Shown: piece after piece, positions 39,601 through 50,725 of the stretch
Numbering within the stretch: the first letter of the stretch is position 1
Layout of the letters: each line of letters starts with the position of its first letter
From: Pomacea canaliculata
Lineage: Eukaryota; Mollusca; Gastropoda; Architaenioglossa; Ampullariidae
Assembly: GCF_003073045.1 (NCBI RefSeq)
Contig: NC_037590.1
Span: 16,708,778-16,772,777, forward strand
DNA length: 64,000 bases
Direction: 5' to 3'
Made by a program: the position numbers and the translations under genes
Notes under the pieces: model-generated
What the model was told of the DNA's origin: nothing
Seen by the model: only the letters and a program-made list of their open reading frames with translations
The model's database searches: none

Positions 39601-42600
39601 GAAATGGAAATAAATGTTATTGTTGTGTAGTAGAGAAAGAAATGTACAGGTTCAGAGACAAAGTATGACTATTTTATGATCTACATGTTGCAGGTACTGC
39701 CAATTTATATGCACATACGACTGCTTGTGTCAAGTTACCTGTTCCTGACAGGGTTTGGCCACTTCACCTATTTCTGGCAGCATGGAAACTTTGGTCTCAT
39801 TCGCCACTGCATGGTAGGTCATCCTTTTCATAACGTATTTTTACATGCATAAACAGCATTTGTAAGTGTGTAGAATGGTAATATATTTTATCTCCAATTT
39901 GTTTTCTTATGAAAGGTAAACATCGGAATTTTGAAAACCTTCACAAAAAATGTATGTTTCGCCGGCATTTTTGTTTTCTTTCCTTTTGTTCTTTACTTTT
40001 TTACATTGTTAGATATTTTCTTGTTGATGTCGGTATTAAAATAGTCAATTGTTTTTCATACATTTCTTTTGGTGTGCAGTTAGTTCATTGTTTGTACAGT
40101 TCTTCTGTGGTTGTATGCAATTAAAATATGTCTGAATATAAATAGAACGAAGTAAATTTAAAACATTTTACACCTTTTTAATTACTAGCTTAACCAGTTG
40201 GGTTTTTTTTTTTTTTTTGCATGCACCCATTACACCACAGAACGGGAACAATTTTTTGTTTTCTTTTGGTTGGTTTGATGGTTTATTTGTTAGGACACTG
40301 AACTGTTCAAAAAAGACCAAATACACAGGAAAATGTGCATTAAAGTGAACACTGTGGTCATTATTAAGGGGCCTAATCTTAGTGTAAGCTCATATCTGAT
40401 TGTACCTGAACCCTTCCCCATCTTTTTTCTCATTTTATAGCAGGATGTTGAGTAGCAATTAATGCTAAAATTAAAAGTCATCTGTCTTGTTAGGAGCAAG
40501 ATCCCATGTTAAACATTTTTATATTTTATTCTTATCTACTTTGACATATGGTCATAAAATGTAAGTGTTATGAACATGTCTAGTGTGTACATGAGACAGG
40601 TTATGCTTCTTTCTGATCATTTTTTCCTCATTATCTTTATTTTCAGTTTATGTTTTCACCACCAGTTCATTTTTTTCTACAATCTTTTTCTGATGACATA
40701 CGTGTTTCAGAGCTCCTGCATGGAGCTTTCCCTCAGACTTTCTCAGATTGCTTTGATACTTGCAGTATTTGCATTAAGACTAGGCATACCATAACATGTT
40801 TCTGTTATTACACATTCCTGTTCTTGCCCTGGTGCGTGTCCTTGGTATGAAAATTGTGGTTAGCCTCAGCTTTGAAGAAGGATTAGTCAAGCTGAAGGCA
40901 GATCTGCTTGTGGTTGGTTTGCTGGGCTCAGCACTAGCAGGATAAACTGGCATGTCTTGTTGCAGCATGGGTGTCGGCACTGTCAGATATTTTGGCACGC
41001 GAGAAAGAACAGCTTACGTCGCGCTTTAGAAGTAAGTCAGCCCTTGTGACCGTGACTTTTGTCTATGACCTAGTCAGCTTTTAAAAAAATTGCTTTGATG
41101 AATCATGTCCCCACATGTTTTTGTTACCTGATGACCATAGGAAATAATCGACTACACTTACTCTTTAACCTTCGAAAGTTGACTCCTTCACTCTTAGCAT
41201 GTGGTCCTCTGGTCAGGTGAACGACAGCCCTCAAACAACTGTATATAGCCAAAACAGCAGTTTATTTTTAGTGCCATAGCTACCATGCGCTTTGTTATCT
41301 GCTGTTGATCCACGTTCTATGGCAGTCTTCTGTCTGTACACTGGGTTCCACTTGTTCTGGCTGTCCAGCCTTTTCTGCTGTGCTTTGCTTCATGCTGCAG
41401 ACACTTTAGTTGAGAAGCACCAATCAGCTGCCGCTGTCTGGGGTCTTTCTCACACCGCTGACTTAATCATTTCAATGAATCAAACTGCTGCTACCTTCCT
41501 TAAGTGTTGCTTGTTTCCTTCCATCTGTAAGTCCCTTCTTAGAAAAACAGACTTGTCGTTTGCAGGACAGGAAGTTGAGACATTTTCCCCACTAATTTTT
41601 TTATGGTACTCTATGTCATTATGTCTTTCACGAGGACATGACTAACGTTCCAGCTGAGGAGTGGTCAGGTTGTCGGACTGCTTTCATGTCAGTCCTTAAT
41701 ATATAGGTGGGTTGTTTTGCCTCTCATTTTCTGTTCTCTTAGGATTATGTCATGTGGTAAGAGCAAAGAAGAAATAACTTACCAGATGACAAGACAATGA
41801 TGTCCTCCTGATCTTGCACTTGTTTGATTGGGTTGAGTACTGGTTGAAAAAAGAAACTACTGTATTGGCTTTGCTATTGGTTTGATAGCTGTCAAAGGCT
41901 GTTGCTCGCCTGATCAGTGGAGCACCTCTCGCATCTGGCATTTGCTTGCTCACTGTCAACTTTAAATGGTTAATGAGCAAATAAAGCCTATTATCTCCTA
42001 TGGTCATGTCACTTGGTGAGTCTTGAAGATTAAGAATTTACAATAAAGATTTCATTTTAGCAAATATAAATTTATAAAGGGAGAAACATCAAGGATATAA
42101 AAGACTTTTCACTCCATATATTTGCTTGATGTGCAACAACAACAAAAAAAAAGTTCCATATACCTGAAGAGAATTTATTATGTAGTTTTGGCTGAATAAG
42201 AGTGGTTTTTTAAAAACTAATCTTCAGTCTTTTTAAATGCATGTAAATGAGTTTATGCATGAACAAAATAGTTTCTTTTGTAAATAATATGGCTTCAGCA
42301 ATTAGGAGAAGGTTTGCACGTACAAAAATTCATTATCATCATTATTAATAAATAAAGAGTTTAAAAAAATGTTTGCCTATGCATGTTGGAAGAAATATGT
42401 GCTAATGACCATGGATTTCGCATAAGTGCTAATAATAAGACTGCAAGCTGAGGAAACATTTCGTTTCCTTCTTTGCTGTAATTTAGTTTTGCAATGTTTT
42501 TTAACCATTACAATTTTATAGTATCACTTGCTGCATGTGATGCGGGATTTTTCCTGTGTAGACTGTCCTAAATAACGCTTGAGGATTAGTCACTAAAATT

Positions 42601-45600
42601 ATTACTGTAAAACATGCAGAATTTAGAGGAGATAACCATAGATTTGTCTCCCTTGGAGCTCAAATGTAAAATTTATCACAGGGAATTTTGCAAACCTAGT
42701 TAGTTAACCATGCACAGCATGTAGTATCCCTTGATGTATGAATACATCATTTGTTTAGCACTTATGCTTTGTTGTGTGCTTCCCAGTTTATATGATCTTG
42801 GCAGACCATCTTACTAATGCTTTTCTCTGAGTGTCTGAAGGAAATTAAGTGTGGACTTCATGTCTGAAACATAGGATTGTGGACTATTGAGCCATACTAG
42901 TGTTTATCCTAATTTCCCCATGCTTGCTTTGCTTCACCACATTTGCTAGTTTTTCAACTCTGCAAACTATAATCAACATTTGTGTTCTTGTCATAGAGCT
43001 AATTCTGTCATACAATTCGTATTAAATAAAACAAGAGACATTGGAAACATTTTAAAATCTGAGAAAACATTGATTTTGTTTGACAAGAATTTGCTTTTAT
43101 TTTGCAATTCATTTTGCTTTCATATATTTCATCTGCATGTTTTCCTTGAGTTATGCATACACGTTTGTGAGAGTGTGTGTGTGTGCAGTTGATGTGTGTA
43201 AATGTGGGATTTGCTTATTTCTGTTTCTTTGGCACATCATAAGGTCTTTGCTATTCATAAGTCTTTTTTCTGTAATTGTATCTTTGGTGTTTGAAGCTTG
43301 GCATTGTAAAGACTAACATAAAGGTGCTGAGCCAAAGTAAACCAATGACTGAGCATGCCTTCACTATTAGATTAAATTTTAAATGATACATTTAATCTCA
43401 CTTTCTAGAGAACACTGCATCATAGTGACTTTAGCTTTCTATCAGTTGCACTTCAAGTTGAGTTGTCGTGTATAAAAATTTCCCTTATCATGTCCACTCA
43501 TATTGGCTGTATGACTTCTGTTTTGATTTATTTTCCTTTTGTAAATGATAACACAATCATTTATAATTGTTATTCTATTGTTATTTAGCATTTCTAAATA
43601 TTTGTCAAAGTGATCTTGCAATCCATACCAGTCTCTGTGCTTGTTAGATAAAGCAACCCTAACTACTTGCTTTTATGGAACAATACTTGCCAGATCCTGT
43701 GGGATTTTTGTCCCTACTTCATTCAATGGGCATCCCAGACAAACAAAAGTAAAGTACGCTTAAAAGACCTCACTCTGATGAGCACCTTCCATCCATGAGC
43801 TCTTTCTACATTTTAAACAAAATATCAAAAAAAGGTAGTGAGTGTGGGTGGTGTCACAACTAACCCAGGGAATCTTTGACAGCATAATCTGTCAGGTGTC
43901 ATCAGGAATAAATTGTTTGCTGCAAAGATTCTGTCAGATGTGATCAGAAGGCTCTTTCAGACACCATCTAGTGAAGGGTTTGCTGTTAATATTATGTAAA
44001 AGTTAACAGAAAAATGTGGTAGAAAAGAGTCCCATTATTGTTGTTATGACCATCTTCAGCACACTTAGGTCCTTACTGGAATCTTGTAGCAGTTTTATAT
44101 TTGACGGGGACGGGGTAAACTCAATTAGACTTGTTAAATACAAGCAGGTAAGGCCACTGCTGTTGGTGGACCTTTTTTTTTTTCCTGCTTAGAGAGGGGT
44201 TCCCCCTCCCCCACCATGAAATCATAGCACACTGCCTATCTCAACCCATAAAAGTGCATAAACCCAGATTGACATTGACATGCAAGATTCTGCAATGTTC
44301 TTTACTTGCGAAGATATTCTTTGATGATAATAATTAGCTTTATTCTTTTTCTTTGCATGAATTTGTTTAGTATCTTTCATATCTTTGTAGTTTTTTCCTT
44401 TTTTTTTTCATTTTGAGCAATTTTGACCGATATTTTGATAAATTTTTTATGTAATATTTGTTCTTCAGTGTTCCTCACTTTTATTGAATCCAGGTTTTGG
44501 TTCGCCTGAATCTGCTTGTGGTGGTTCTCTGTTTTGTGATGAACCGGCCGTACCAGTTTTATTACTTTGTGCCCCTCGTTTCTTTCTGGTACCTGGTGGT
44601 TTATATTGTCATGGCTGTCTGGCCACACATCACACACGACTCCTCAGAAGGTAAGCTTCTGGACATAATCAGATGCATATTACTTTCACATTTCTCAGAT
44701 TTTAGTGTTTCTTTTCAAACACTAGCTTGTGCACAGGTTAAAATATTTGTATTGACCCTTTAGAACAGGAAGTTTATCAATTATTATTTTAATGATGTGA
44801 ACTGATGGTGTATGCTGATGTTCTTATCAGTTTCAGACTTAATGCAGGATTTGACACAAAGTCCGGACCATCTTTTGTTTTAAAATAAAATGGTCTAAAT
44901 GAAATTTGTTTGAAAAGTGACTGCAAAGTACAACAAAATGTCAAGGAATAATTGTGAAATATTGCATTTCTTGTTAAGAAAATGTAAGAGATCCTGAAAA
45001 TGCAATGCATTTTATATGGCTTAAGGGTATAATTGTGTTTTCTGTTTATCAAAATTTGTGTTGAATTTTATTTATTTTTTTTATCTTTGATATCTCTTAG
45101 TATCATATAAGTTGTGTGCCTTGTGATGTTTCAGCCAATTCTCTGCATTACTTGTACATGGTAATCAAGTTTGTAATACTCATTGTTCTCATTTCACTCT
45201 TCTACTTGTCAGAGGTGAGTAATAACTCTTTTAATAATGGGATTTAAAATTTCACCTTTACAAAATGATTTCTTTGTCAGTACTATGTAACCAGGTTAAT
45301 ACTAGAAGTGTGCTATGGTAATGATACATGAAGATACAATTTTTGCTAAGGGACAGCTAACTTGTGGGATGTTACTTTCACATGAAATACCTAGGAGATA
45401 ACAGACTTCTGCTTCCTGTTTGCTCAATATTTTCTGATTGGGTTGTCAGCATGTAGAGAGATCGAGTTCTGTTCACACAAATAAATTTTATAGATGTTTA
45501 CAGGTGATTTGATGTTTATAAAATTTAATGTGTCATTTGTTATTGTAGGTATTTTTTGAAAAAGTGTTCTTAGCTCGTCCTTTCAAGGCTCTGTTTGTCA

Positions 45601-47794
45601 CATCTGATGACTCAATACATGAGTGGCGTTTTCGATGGGAACTAGACAGATATGTGAGTATGCAAATTATCCATGTGTTTAGCCTTTTTACACTTTAAGT
45701 TTTATAGCTGCCATTTCATTCATTGATTGGAGCATGAAATTATTTTCAGATAAATGGGTTTATTTTAGTATAAGCTACTAATGCTGGGAATATTAATTAA
45801 TGCTAGTCTATACATTTCTCAGAGCTGTTCACCCATTCTGGTTTTCTGCATAATTTATGGAAAATGAGATGCACTGTAGAATTTTTTTTTTAAAGAAAGC
45901 ATCATAGATTCAAGGCCATTTTTCATTCTCCTTAAGTTTTGATACATTTACCCAAAGTCTTCATGATTTAGCTTAGTATGAAAATGGCAAAATATGATGC
46001 ATCAGTTTTCCAAAAATTGTATTTGAACAACCATTTATAAAATAGCACTCAAAAGCCTTTTAAGTTTATAGTCTTTAGCAGAAAAGGAGAAAGCCAAGCC
46101 TATGTCATTATGATCTTTCCCTTTGTATTGCATCTCCTCTGCATGCTTTACATTCATGTTTGCATAAGATTTTTCACACAGCCCCAGTAATTGATTTAAT
46201 AATTTGGTGTTCTTTTGTTGCTGTCCAGTTTTGTGTTTTTGTTTTTCTGGGGGTACTTCAATTTTGAGCAAGAGATATGTTTCACATGTTTGTTTTTTAT
46301 AGTACTATTGTTGCTATCATGTAATAATACTTTTGTGTGAATTGATACATAGTTCAAAGTTAAAAAATGGTAATCAAAAGAACATGAATCATCAGTGAAT
46401 TTTGTCAATGCTTGGATACTCATTTCAGAGTGTGGTGTATGGGATGTTGGTGGGGTTTGGCTATCAAGTGTTGGTGCACTACAAGATCTTACAAGACAAC
46501 CATAATCAGAGTCTTTTTGGTCATCCATTTTCATGGATCTTCTGTCTCTTGGGACTTGTTGGTATTGCTGTAAGTTTAATTTTATTTATACTAATTGCAT
46601 ATTGTACTATAATAGGGTTTTCTTTTAGCAAACATTTTTGTTAATAGATTTGATTATGAAGGACGTGAATTCTTCTACTGTCTTTTCTGAAGATCAAATA
46701 TTTTTGTGTGCACCAGCGTGTGCTGGTTTATGTGCATGCAAAATAAGATGAGAGACTTTTGCTTTGGCATGAGTGTATTTGCTGCCATGCAGAGTCATTG
46801 AACTTTTTTTTTAAGACCACAATACTGCTTTTGTCTAATATTTCAGAGTTACATGGTTTTCTCACTCCTGTGCAGCAGTAAACAGCAATGCAATTATGTT
46901 CATCCATACCTTGTTTTCATCCCTGTGAGTATACTTGACTTCTAAAATGTACCTATGTTCAGATGTCCTAGTGATTAGCAGGCAGTGAAAGTTGTTTAAG
47001 GAGAACTGAACATGTTTTAAATGGAAACAAAATTTTACAGCTTGTATTGTCAAGATTATTATTTATATCATGACACATTCTCTTATTTGTTTCTTCTAAT
47101 ATAACCAATTTTTTCTTGTTATTCCATTAGATAATCTCTTACATTTTGCTGAGGAATGTTCCTGGCTGGCTCAGGACACGCTACAGTTCTCTCTTTGCCT
47201 GGTTTGGTAAAATCTCATTAGAGGTGAGTGTTGCAGTTTACTTTCTGATCTGATGATTGTGGTTGTAAATGATTGCTTCTCTCATCATTCATATTATTAT
47301 GAAGTATGCAGAATGTAACACATGTCTTTTTAAAGACTCAAACTAAAAGAAACATCTTTAGCTTCCACATAGAACAATTCCAGGTTGTGGTGATGTGGCT
47401 AGTAAGTTTTCATTAGAGTTACACTACCTACTGTATAACCATGTTTTCTGATGTTGCTAATGTAAGTGCCTAACTGGTATTTGCTAGAGCTGTGTTTCTG
47501 ACTCTAAGGATCCCTTACCTTGCTTCCTTTCGACAGCTTTTCATCTGTCAGTACCACATCTGGCTAGCAGCTGACACACATGGAGTACTGGTCCTTCTAC
47601 CCAGCTACCCTGTCCTTAATGTGGTCATCACATCTTTCATCTTTATCTGCATTGCACATGAAATATCTGTCATCACAGGCATTCTTGCCAGATACATTGT
47701 CCCAGATGACTGGAAAGCAGTGCTGCGTAATTTCATTGTCTTTGCTGCTGTTTTGCTGCCTCTGTGTATAACCAATGGAGTACTGGTATTCTGA
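27661..47794 (+). CDS. CASD1: N-acetylneuraminate 9-O-acetyltransferase, complete, 20 exons
   Basis: Golgi multipass enzyme that transfers acetyl groups from acetyl-CoA to sialic acid. Exons: 27661-27808, 29763-29859, 30917-31103, 32983-33096, 33435-33486, 33769-33840, 34606-34696, 36222-36327, 36839-36963, 37363-37554, 38199-38307, 39035-39124, 39694-39813, 44494-44650, 45135-45214, 45549-45653, 46429-46569, 46847-46924, 47131-47223, 47537-47794. They join in frame to 2,415 nt, 804 aa (human 797). An N-terminal signal anchor lies at about residues 28-48, a lumenal SGNH/PC-esterase domain at about 50-295, then a multispan acyltransferase region. Catalytic Ser is S106 (GDSRIR) and the Asp/His pair is D278/H281 (DGLH). 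All introns are GT-AG; the exon 6 donor (GTTTGC) is the weakest. Assignment is very secure from near-identity of many blocks to vertebrate CASD1. Confidence 0.96.
28396..28405 (+). repeat. LINE target-site duplication, 5' copy
   Basis: TGCATGCCAG, directly before the truncated LINE, is repeated exactly at 29622-29631 directly after its pentamer tail. This is the expected target-site duplication of target-primed reverse transcription. The last CAG also fits the codon expected before the first LINE residues, so microhomology may have resolved the 5' junction. Confidence 0.8.
28406..29621 (+). mobile_element. 5'-truncated, frameshifted LINE (non-LTR reverse transcriptase)
   Basis: A sense-oriented non-LTR retrotransposon fragment in CASD1 intron 1. 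It starts inside the RT domain at [14 protein letters not shown] and shows [24 protein letters not shown], the catalytic [27 protein letters not shown] and a C-terminal [14 protein letters not shown] segment. It ends with four CTGAC pentamers (29601-29620). Frames break near 28,707 (one base short after LLSP), near 29,270 and again near 29,440, so it encodes no intact protein. G+C content is clearly above that of the flanking intron. RTE/Jockey-like affinity is likely but the family is not determined. Confidence 0.93.
29622..29631 (+). repeat. LINE target-site duplication, 3' copy
   Basis: TGCATGCCAG follows the CTGAC tail of the LINE and matches the 28396-28405 copy base for base. Confidence 0.8.
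29763..36963 (+). other. CASD1: CASD1 lumenal catalytic (SGNH) domain exons 2-9
   Basis: These exons encode the esterase-fold lumenal domain. Visible blocks: [21 protein letters not shown] (exons 1-2 area), [14 protein letters not shown] with nucleophile S106, [10 protein letters not shown] across the exon 3/4 junction, [20 protein letters not shown], and SVDGLHP with D278 and H281. The Cys-rich [13 protein letters not shown] segment precedes the first membrane helix of the acyltransferase half. Confidence 0.92.
37050..37130 (-). mobile_element. Antisense LINE/SINE 3'-tail remnant
   Basis: In CASD1 intron 9. The stretch reads AATAATAATGG, then TATATAGCTCATTTCTTGC and CAATGTGCTTTACA. It is the reverse complement of the usual L2/CR1 LINE or SINE tail (TGTAAAGC..TTGA..GCGCTATATA..ATTATTATT). 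No coding part is visible. Confidence 0.5.
38842..38879. repeat. Solo terminal repeat of the CASD1-intron MITE family
   Basis: TTATCTCCTATGATCATG followed by TATTCTGGTAAGTCTTGAAG is nearly identical to the right end of the element at 41776-42028 and similar to the right end at 39349-39396. I could not find the partner arm, so it may be a truncated copy. Confidence 0.5.
39209..39396. mobile_element. MITE-like element with about 48-bp inverted repeats
   Basis: In CASD1 intron 12. The left end (39209-39255) and the reverse complement of the right end (39349-39396) share CAGAT(G/A)ACATGACTA and ATGGAGTTAT over an imperfect inverted repeat of about 48 bp. About 90 bp lie between the arms and hold no ORF. 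No clear target-site duplication was found. Confidence 0.65.
41776..42028. mobile_element. Second MITE-like copy, same terminal family
   Basis: In CASD1 intron 13. The left end (ACTTACCAGATGACAAGACA) and the reverse complement of the right end (CTTCAAGACTCACC followed by AAGTGACATGACC) form a degenerate inverted repeat. The right end, 41991-42028, also matches 38842-38879 almost base for base, so it belongs to a dispersed family. Confidence 0.5.
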
Positions 47795-50725
47795 GTGATT
47801 GCAGTCAGCTGTCTTGTAATGTACAGGCTTCTTTACTTAAATCATAAAAATCAAGAAGTAAATATGTTGAAAATAAGACATTTATAGCTCCTACAGATAC
47901 TTCTGGCTTTGAAGCAGGTCATCTTTGCATGACCTGCGTGTCCTTGGCCTTAACAATTTTTATTTGGGTCTCCTGAAAGCAGAGTTACACTAAAAGCATT
48001 TAATAGCATCAGTAAAGAAGGAAATCCAACTGACCACCATGATTTACTTGACACTTTAGAGACAATTGCATAAATCAAATGTGTTCTTTTATAAAAAGAA
48101 CCAGCTGAATACTTCCCTGGCTGTAGGTGTTGATGTGGTCAAAGATAGTCTTTGTATTTTGGATGAAAGCTGGAGTTTTTTAACACACACTGCGCACACA
48201 CACACACACAAAATAAGCTTTTGAACTGGGTCAAAAGAGACAAAGTATTATTGCACTTGACAAAATTTACTGTCAAATACTGCTTTTAAAAATTTGTGCC
48301 AACTTTTATTACAAATTTAAACATTTTTTTTTCCATTTTATTTTTTGTAAGTAATGGAGAGAGTAGTTAGCAAGTGAGAGAATGGTTAGGTTTGGAGGAC
48401 ATTCCTATGTTATTTTTATTTTTGTGTACCTCTTTCCAGCTCATGTATTGTCTGTTTTGTTTCCTGTTGCTAACATTTGTACATGTGCATACCAAACAGA
48501 GTTGTGAAAGGATGCACAGAAACACTCAGTTGTTGACTGTATTCGTGTGCAGCTCCTGACTCATTCCCAGCCTAGGCTGGTATGTTGTCCGTTAACTTAA
48601 AATGATTAACAAGTTGAATTTCTGTTAAGGTTCTGCTTGTGGCTTTTACACAGAGCATAAACTGAGTTAGCTTGTGTCTGTTCCTGATGCATCCGCAGGG
48701 AATGATGTGCTTGTATGAATGTAAGCTTGTGTGTCATGCTTTGAAGGGTATCATTTCTTGTGTTTTCCACTAAAGTTAATAGATTGTGTATGAGTGCTAG
48801 TATTTATATGAATGCTGATTTGAGAACTGTTCACTTTCTTAAGTTTTCCAGAAGACCTTGTAGTACATCTGCTCACATGCATTGCCAAACTGCTCATTCA
48901 CAAATTTAGAACTGGCGGTTCCAGTGTTGGTCTCATCTTTAGGCATTATCACATTATGACTTGTAAATACACAAGATATCAAGAAGAAGTGTCCTGTTAT
49001 TTGTTTATATGTTTATGTTTATCAGCAAAATTTCTCAAGGTTTGTTTTTTAACGTATTTTAACAGATGACATCTTCCTTGAGAATGAGGTTTCAGAAATT
49101 TGTTTTAGGAAGAGATGGCTGATAGATTTAGGAAATAATATTTTAAAATTTGATTTTTTTTTAGTTTTTAATTTTTTTTTTAAGTATACATTGCCATGTG
49201 ATGAATTATGAAATGTATTGAATAGTGGAATCAGATTAGTATATTATTTACAATCATTATTATGTAATCAGGATTGCAATTTCAGATCTCACTTCTGATG
49301 TGCATACTTTCTCTTTGTTGAATGTAGCACATAGACTAAGGCTGGACTAGTTTTCTATTATATAGTTTAGTTGCAGGCTGCATGTTAAGCATTAACAGCC
49401 AACATGTGAAGCCATCTCAATTTTTACCTCCCCCAGTGGCCCCAGAATTATTTAATTTCAAGTTTGTCTGGCCAGATAAAGAACATGCAAATTGTCTTCA
49501 TCATAAAGCGATATGGGTCAATTAAGAACTCTTTTCATGTGCCTTGATTCTGCAGGACATGCTAATGTTTGTTCATTACTCCTGACAGAAAAGGAACTGC
49601 AGTTTTATATACTTTGACCCCTATCACTTCAGCACATAATTTCCACCCCTTACCTGTATGAAGGTGATTGTTCATTTCTTATGCTGCCTTGGGTTGTTAA
49701 CCCTGCTGTGTGCAGTACATGGTCATGTGTTCTCTCTTCATTGTATCTCCAGCACTAACTCCTCATTGTATGTTTTGTACATCAGTCTGTGGTTTAATGC
49801 TATGTTATATGGTGATTGGCAGGCTGTTATGATTTAAATTATGTTAGCTTGGAATCTCGTTGCACGGCGACTCAAGACATATTCTGCTGAAATCAGGCTT
49901 TTGGTATTGGTAGATTTGTGTAAGCTGAGTCTTATGTGGCTCTTATGGACCATTTCTTCAGTTGCAGTGTTGTGGCTTTTAAAGCCACTGGATGATAGTC
50001 TGTACAGCATGTATAATCTCTTCACATTTTTGATGAAACATTAGGTTGAATATTTATTTATCTGGGTAATAACATTGTTGATGCAAAAGACTGCTTTAAA
50101 AAGTTGTTTTACTGCAGTCAGCATCATGGCAATTTTTTAAGAGTATTTAGTATATACAGGTTTTTTTTGTACAGGAATTTGCTCATAACTTAAGGTATAC
50201 TTTGTAAAAATAAAAAGATGCAATTTATGACATCAAAAAAGTAAGGAAGTGAAATATTTTTGTAAAATGTAGCTTAGAGTAAAATGTACTGTTAAGCTAC
50301 AAATTCTACACATTTCTATTATCAAAGTATAAAGTATTATTAAGGGAAGATATTTGTCATTTCTAAAATTTTACCCTGTAGTCTTGATATTGTTTAAACA
50401 AGTCTTAGATGTGAACCTGCTCGTCTTTGTTGTACAGACTTGATTTTAGAGACTTGGAGACATTGTGATTCCCTTTGTAGTTTATAAACTTTTATAAAAA
50501 ATACTTTTACATCTTTGTAGTAAAGTATTTCATAAAGTATCCCATTTGATTAAGTGTTGATGTTTTCCTTTTCTGTTTTATGATTAGTGCAACATGAAAA
50601 TGTTTCACTTACACTGTGGTACTGTTCTTTTTCATGCCTACCTCTTCATGTGACATTGTTCATTTGTGGATGACGCGAGTGGTCGATGTATAGTATTTAA
50701 TAAAGTATATTTATTTTTCTGCTTG
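47795..50725 (+). other. Probable long CASD1 3' UTR
   Basis: AT-rich sequence without a credible ORF follows the CASD1 stop. It contains a CA repeat at about 48188-48210. The best sense polyadenylation signal is AATAAA at 50699-50704, followed by T-rich sequence, which would give a 2.9-kb 3' UTR. Weaker A-rich candidates occur near 50,207. Confidence 0.45.

Larger units (their letters stand above)
37363..47794 (+). other. CASD1: CASD1 multipass transmembrane region, exons 10-20
   Basis: These exons encode the Cas1p-type multispan membrane half. Family blocks that can be read directly: [78 protein letters not shown] and WLAADTHG. Long hydrophobic stretches alternate with short polar loops. 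The intron between exons 13 and 14 (39,814-44,493) is the largest of the gene and carries MITE-like repeats. The stop codon TGA is at 47792-47794. Confidence 0.93.

Noticed and set aside
41292..41645. 117-codon plus ORF in CASD1 intron 13
   Set aside because: No family motif; skipping it keeps exon 13 to exon 14 in phase with conserved CASD1 sequence on both sides.
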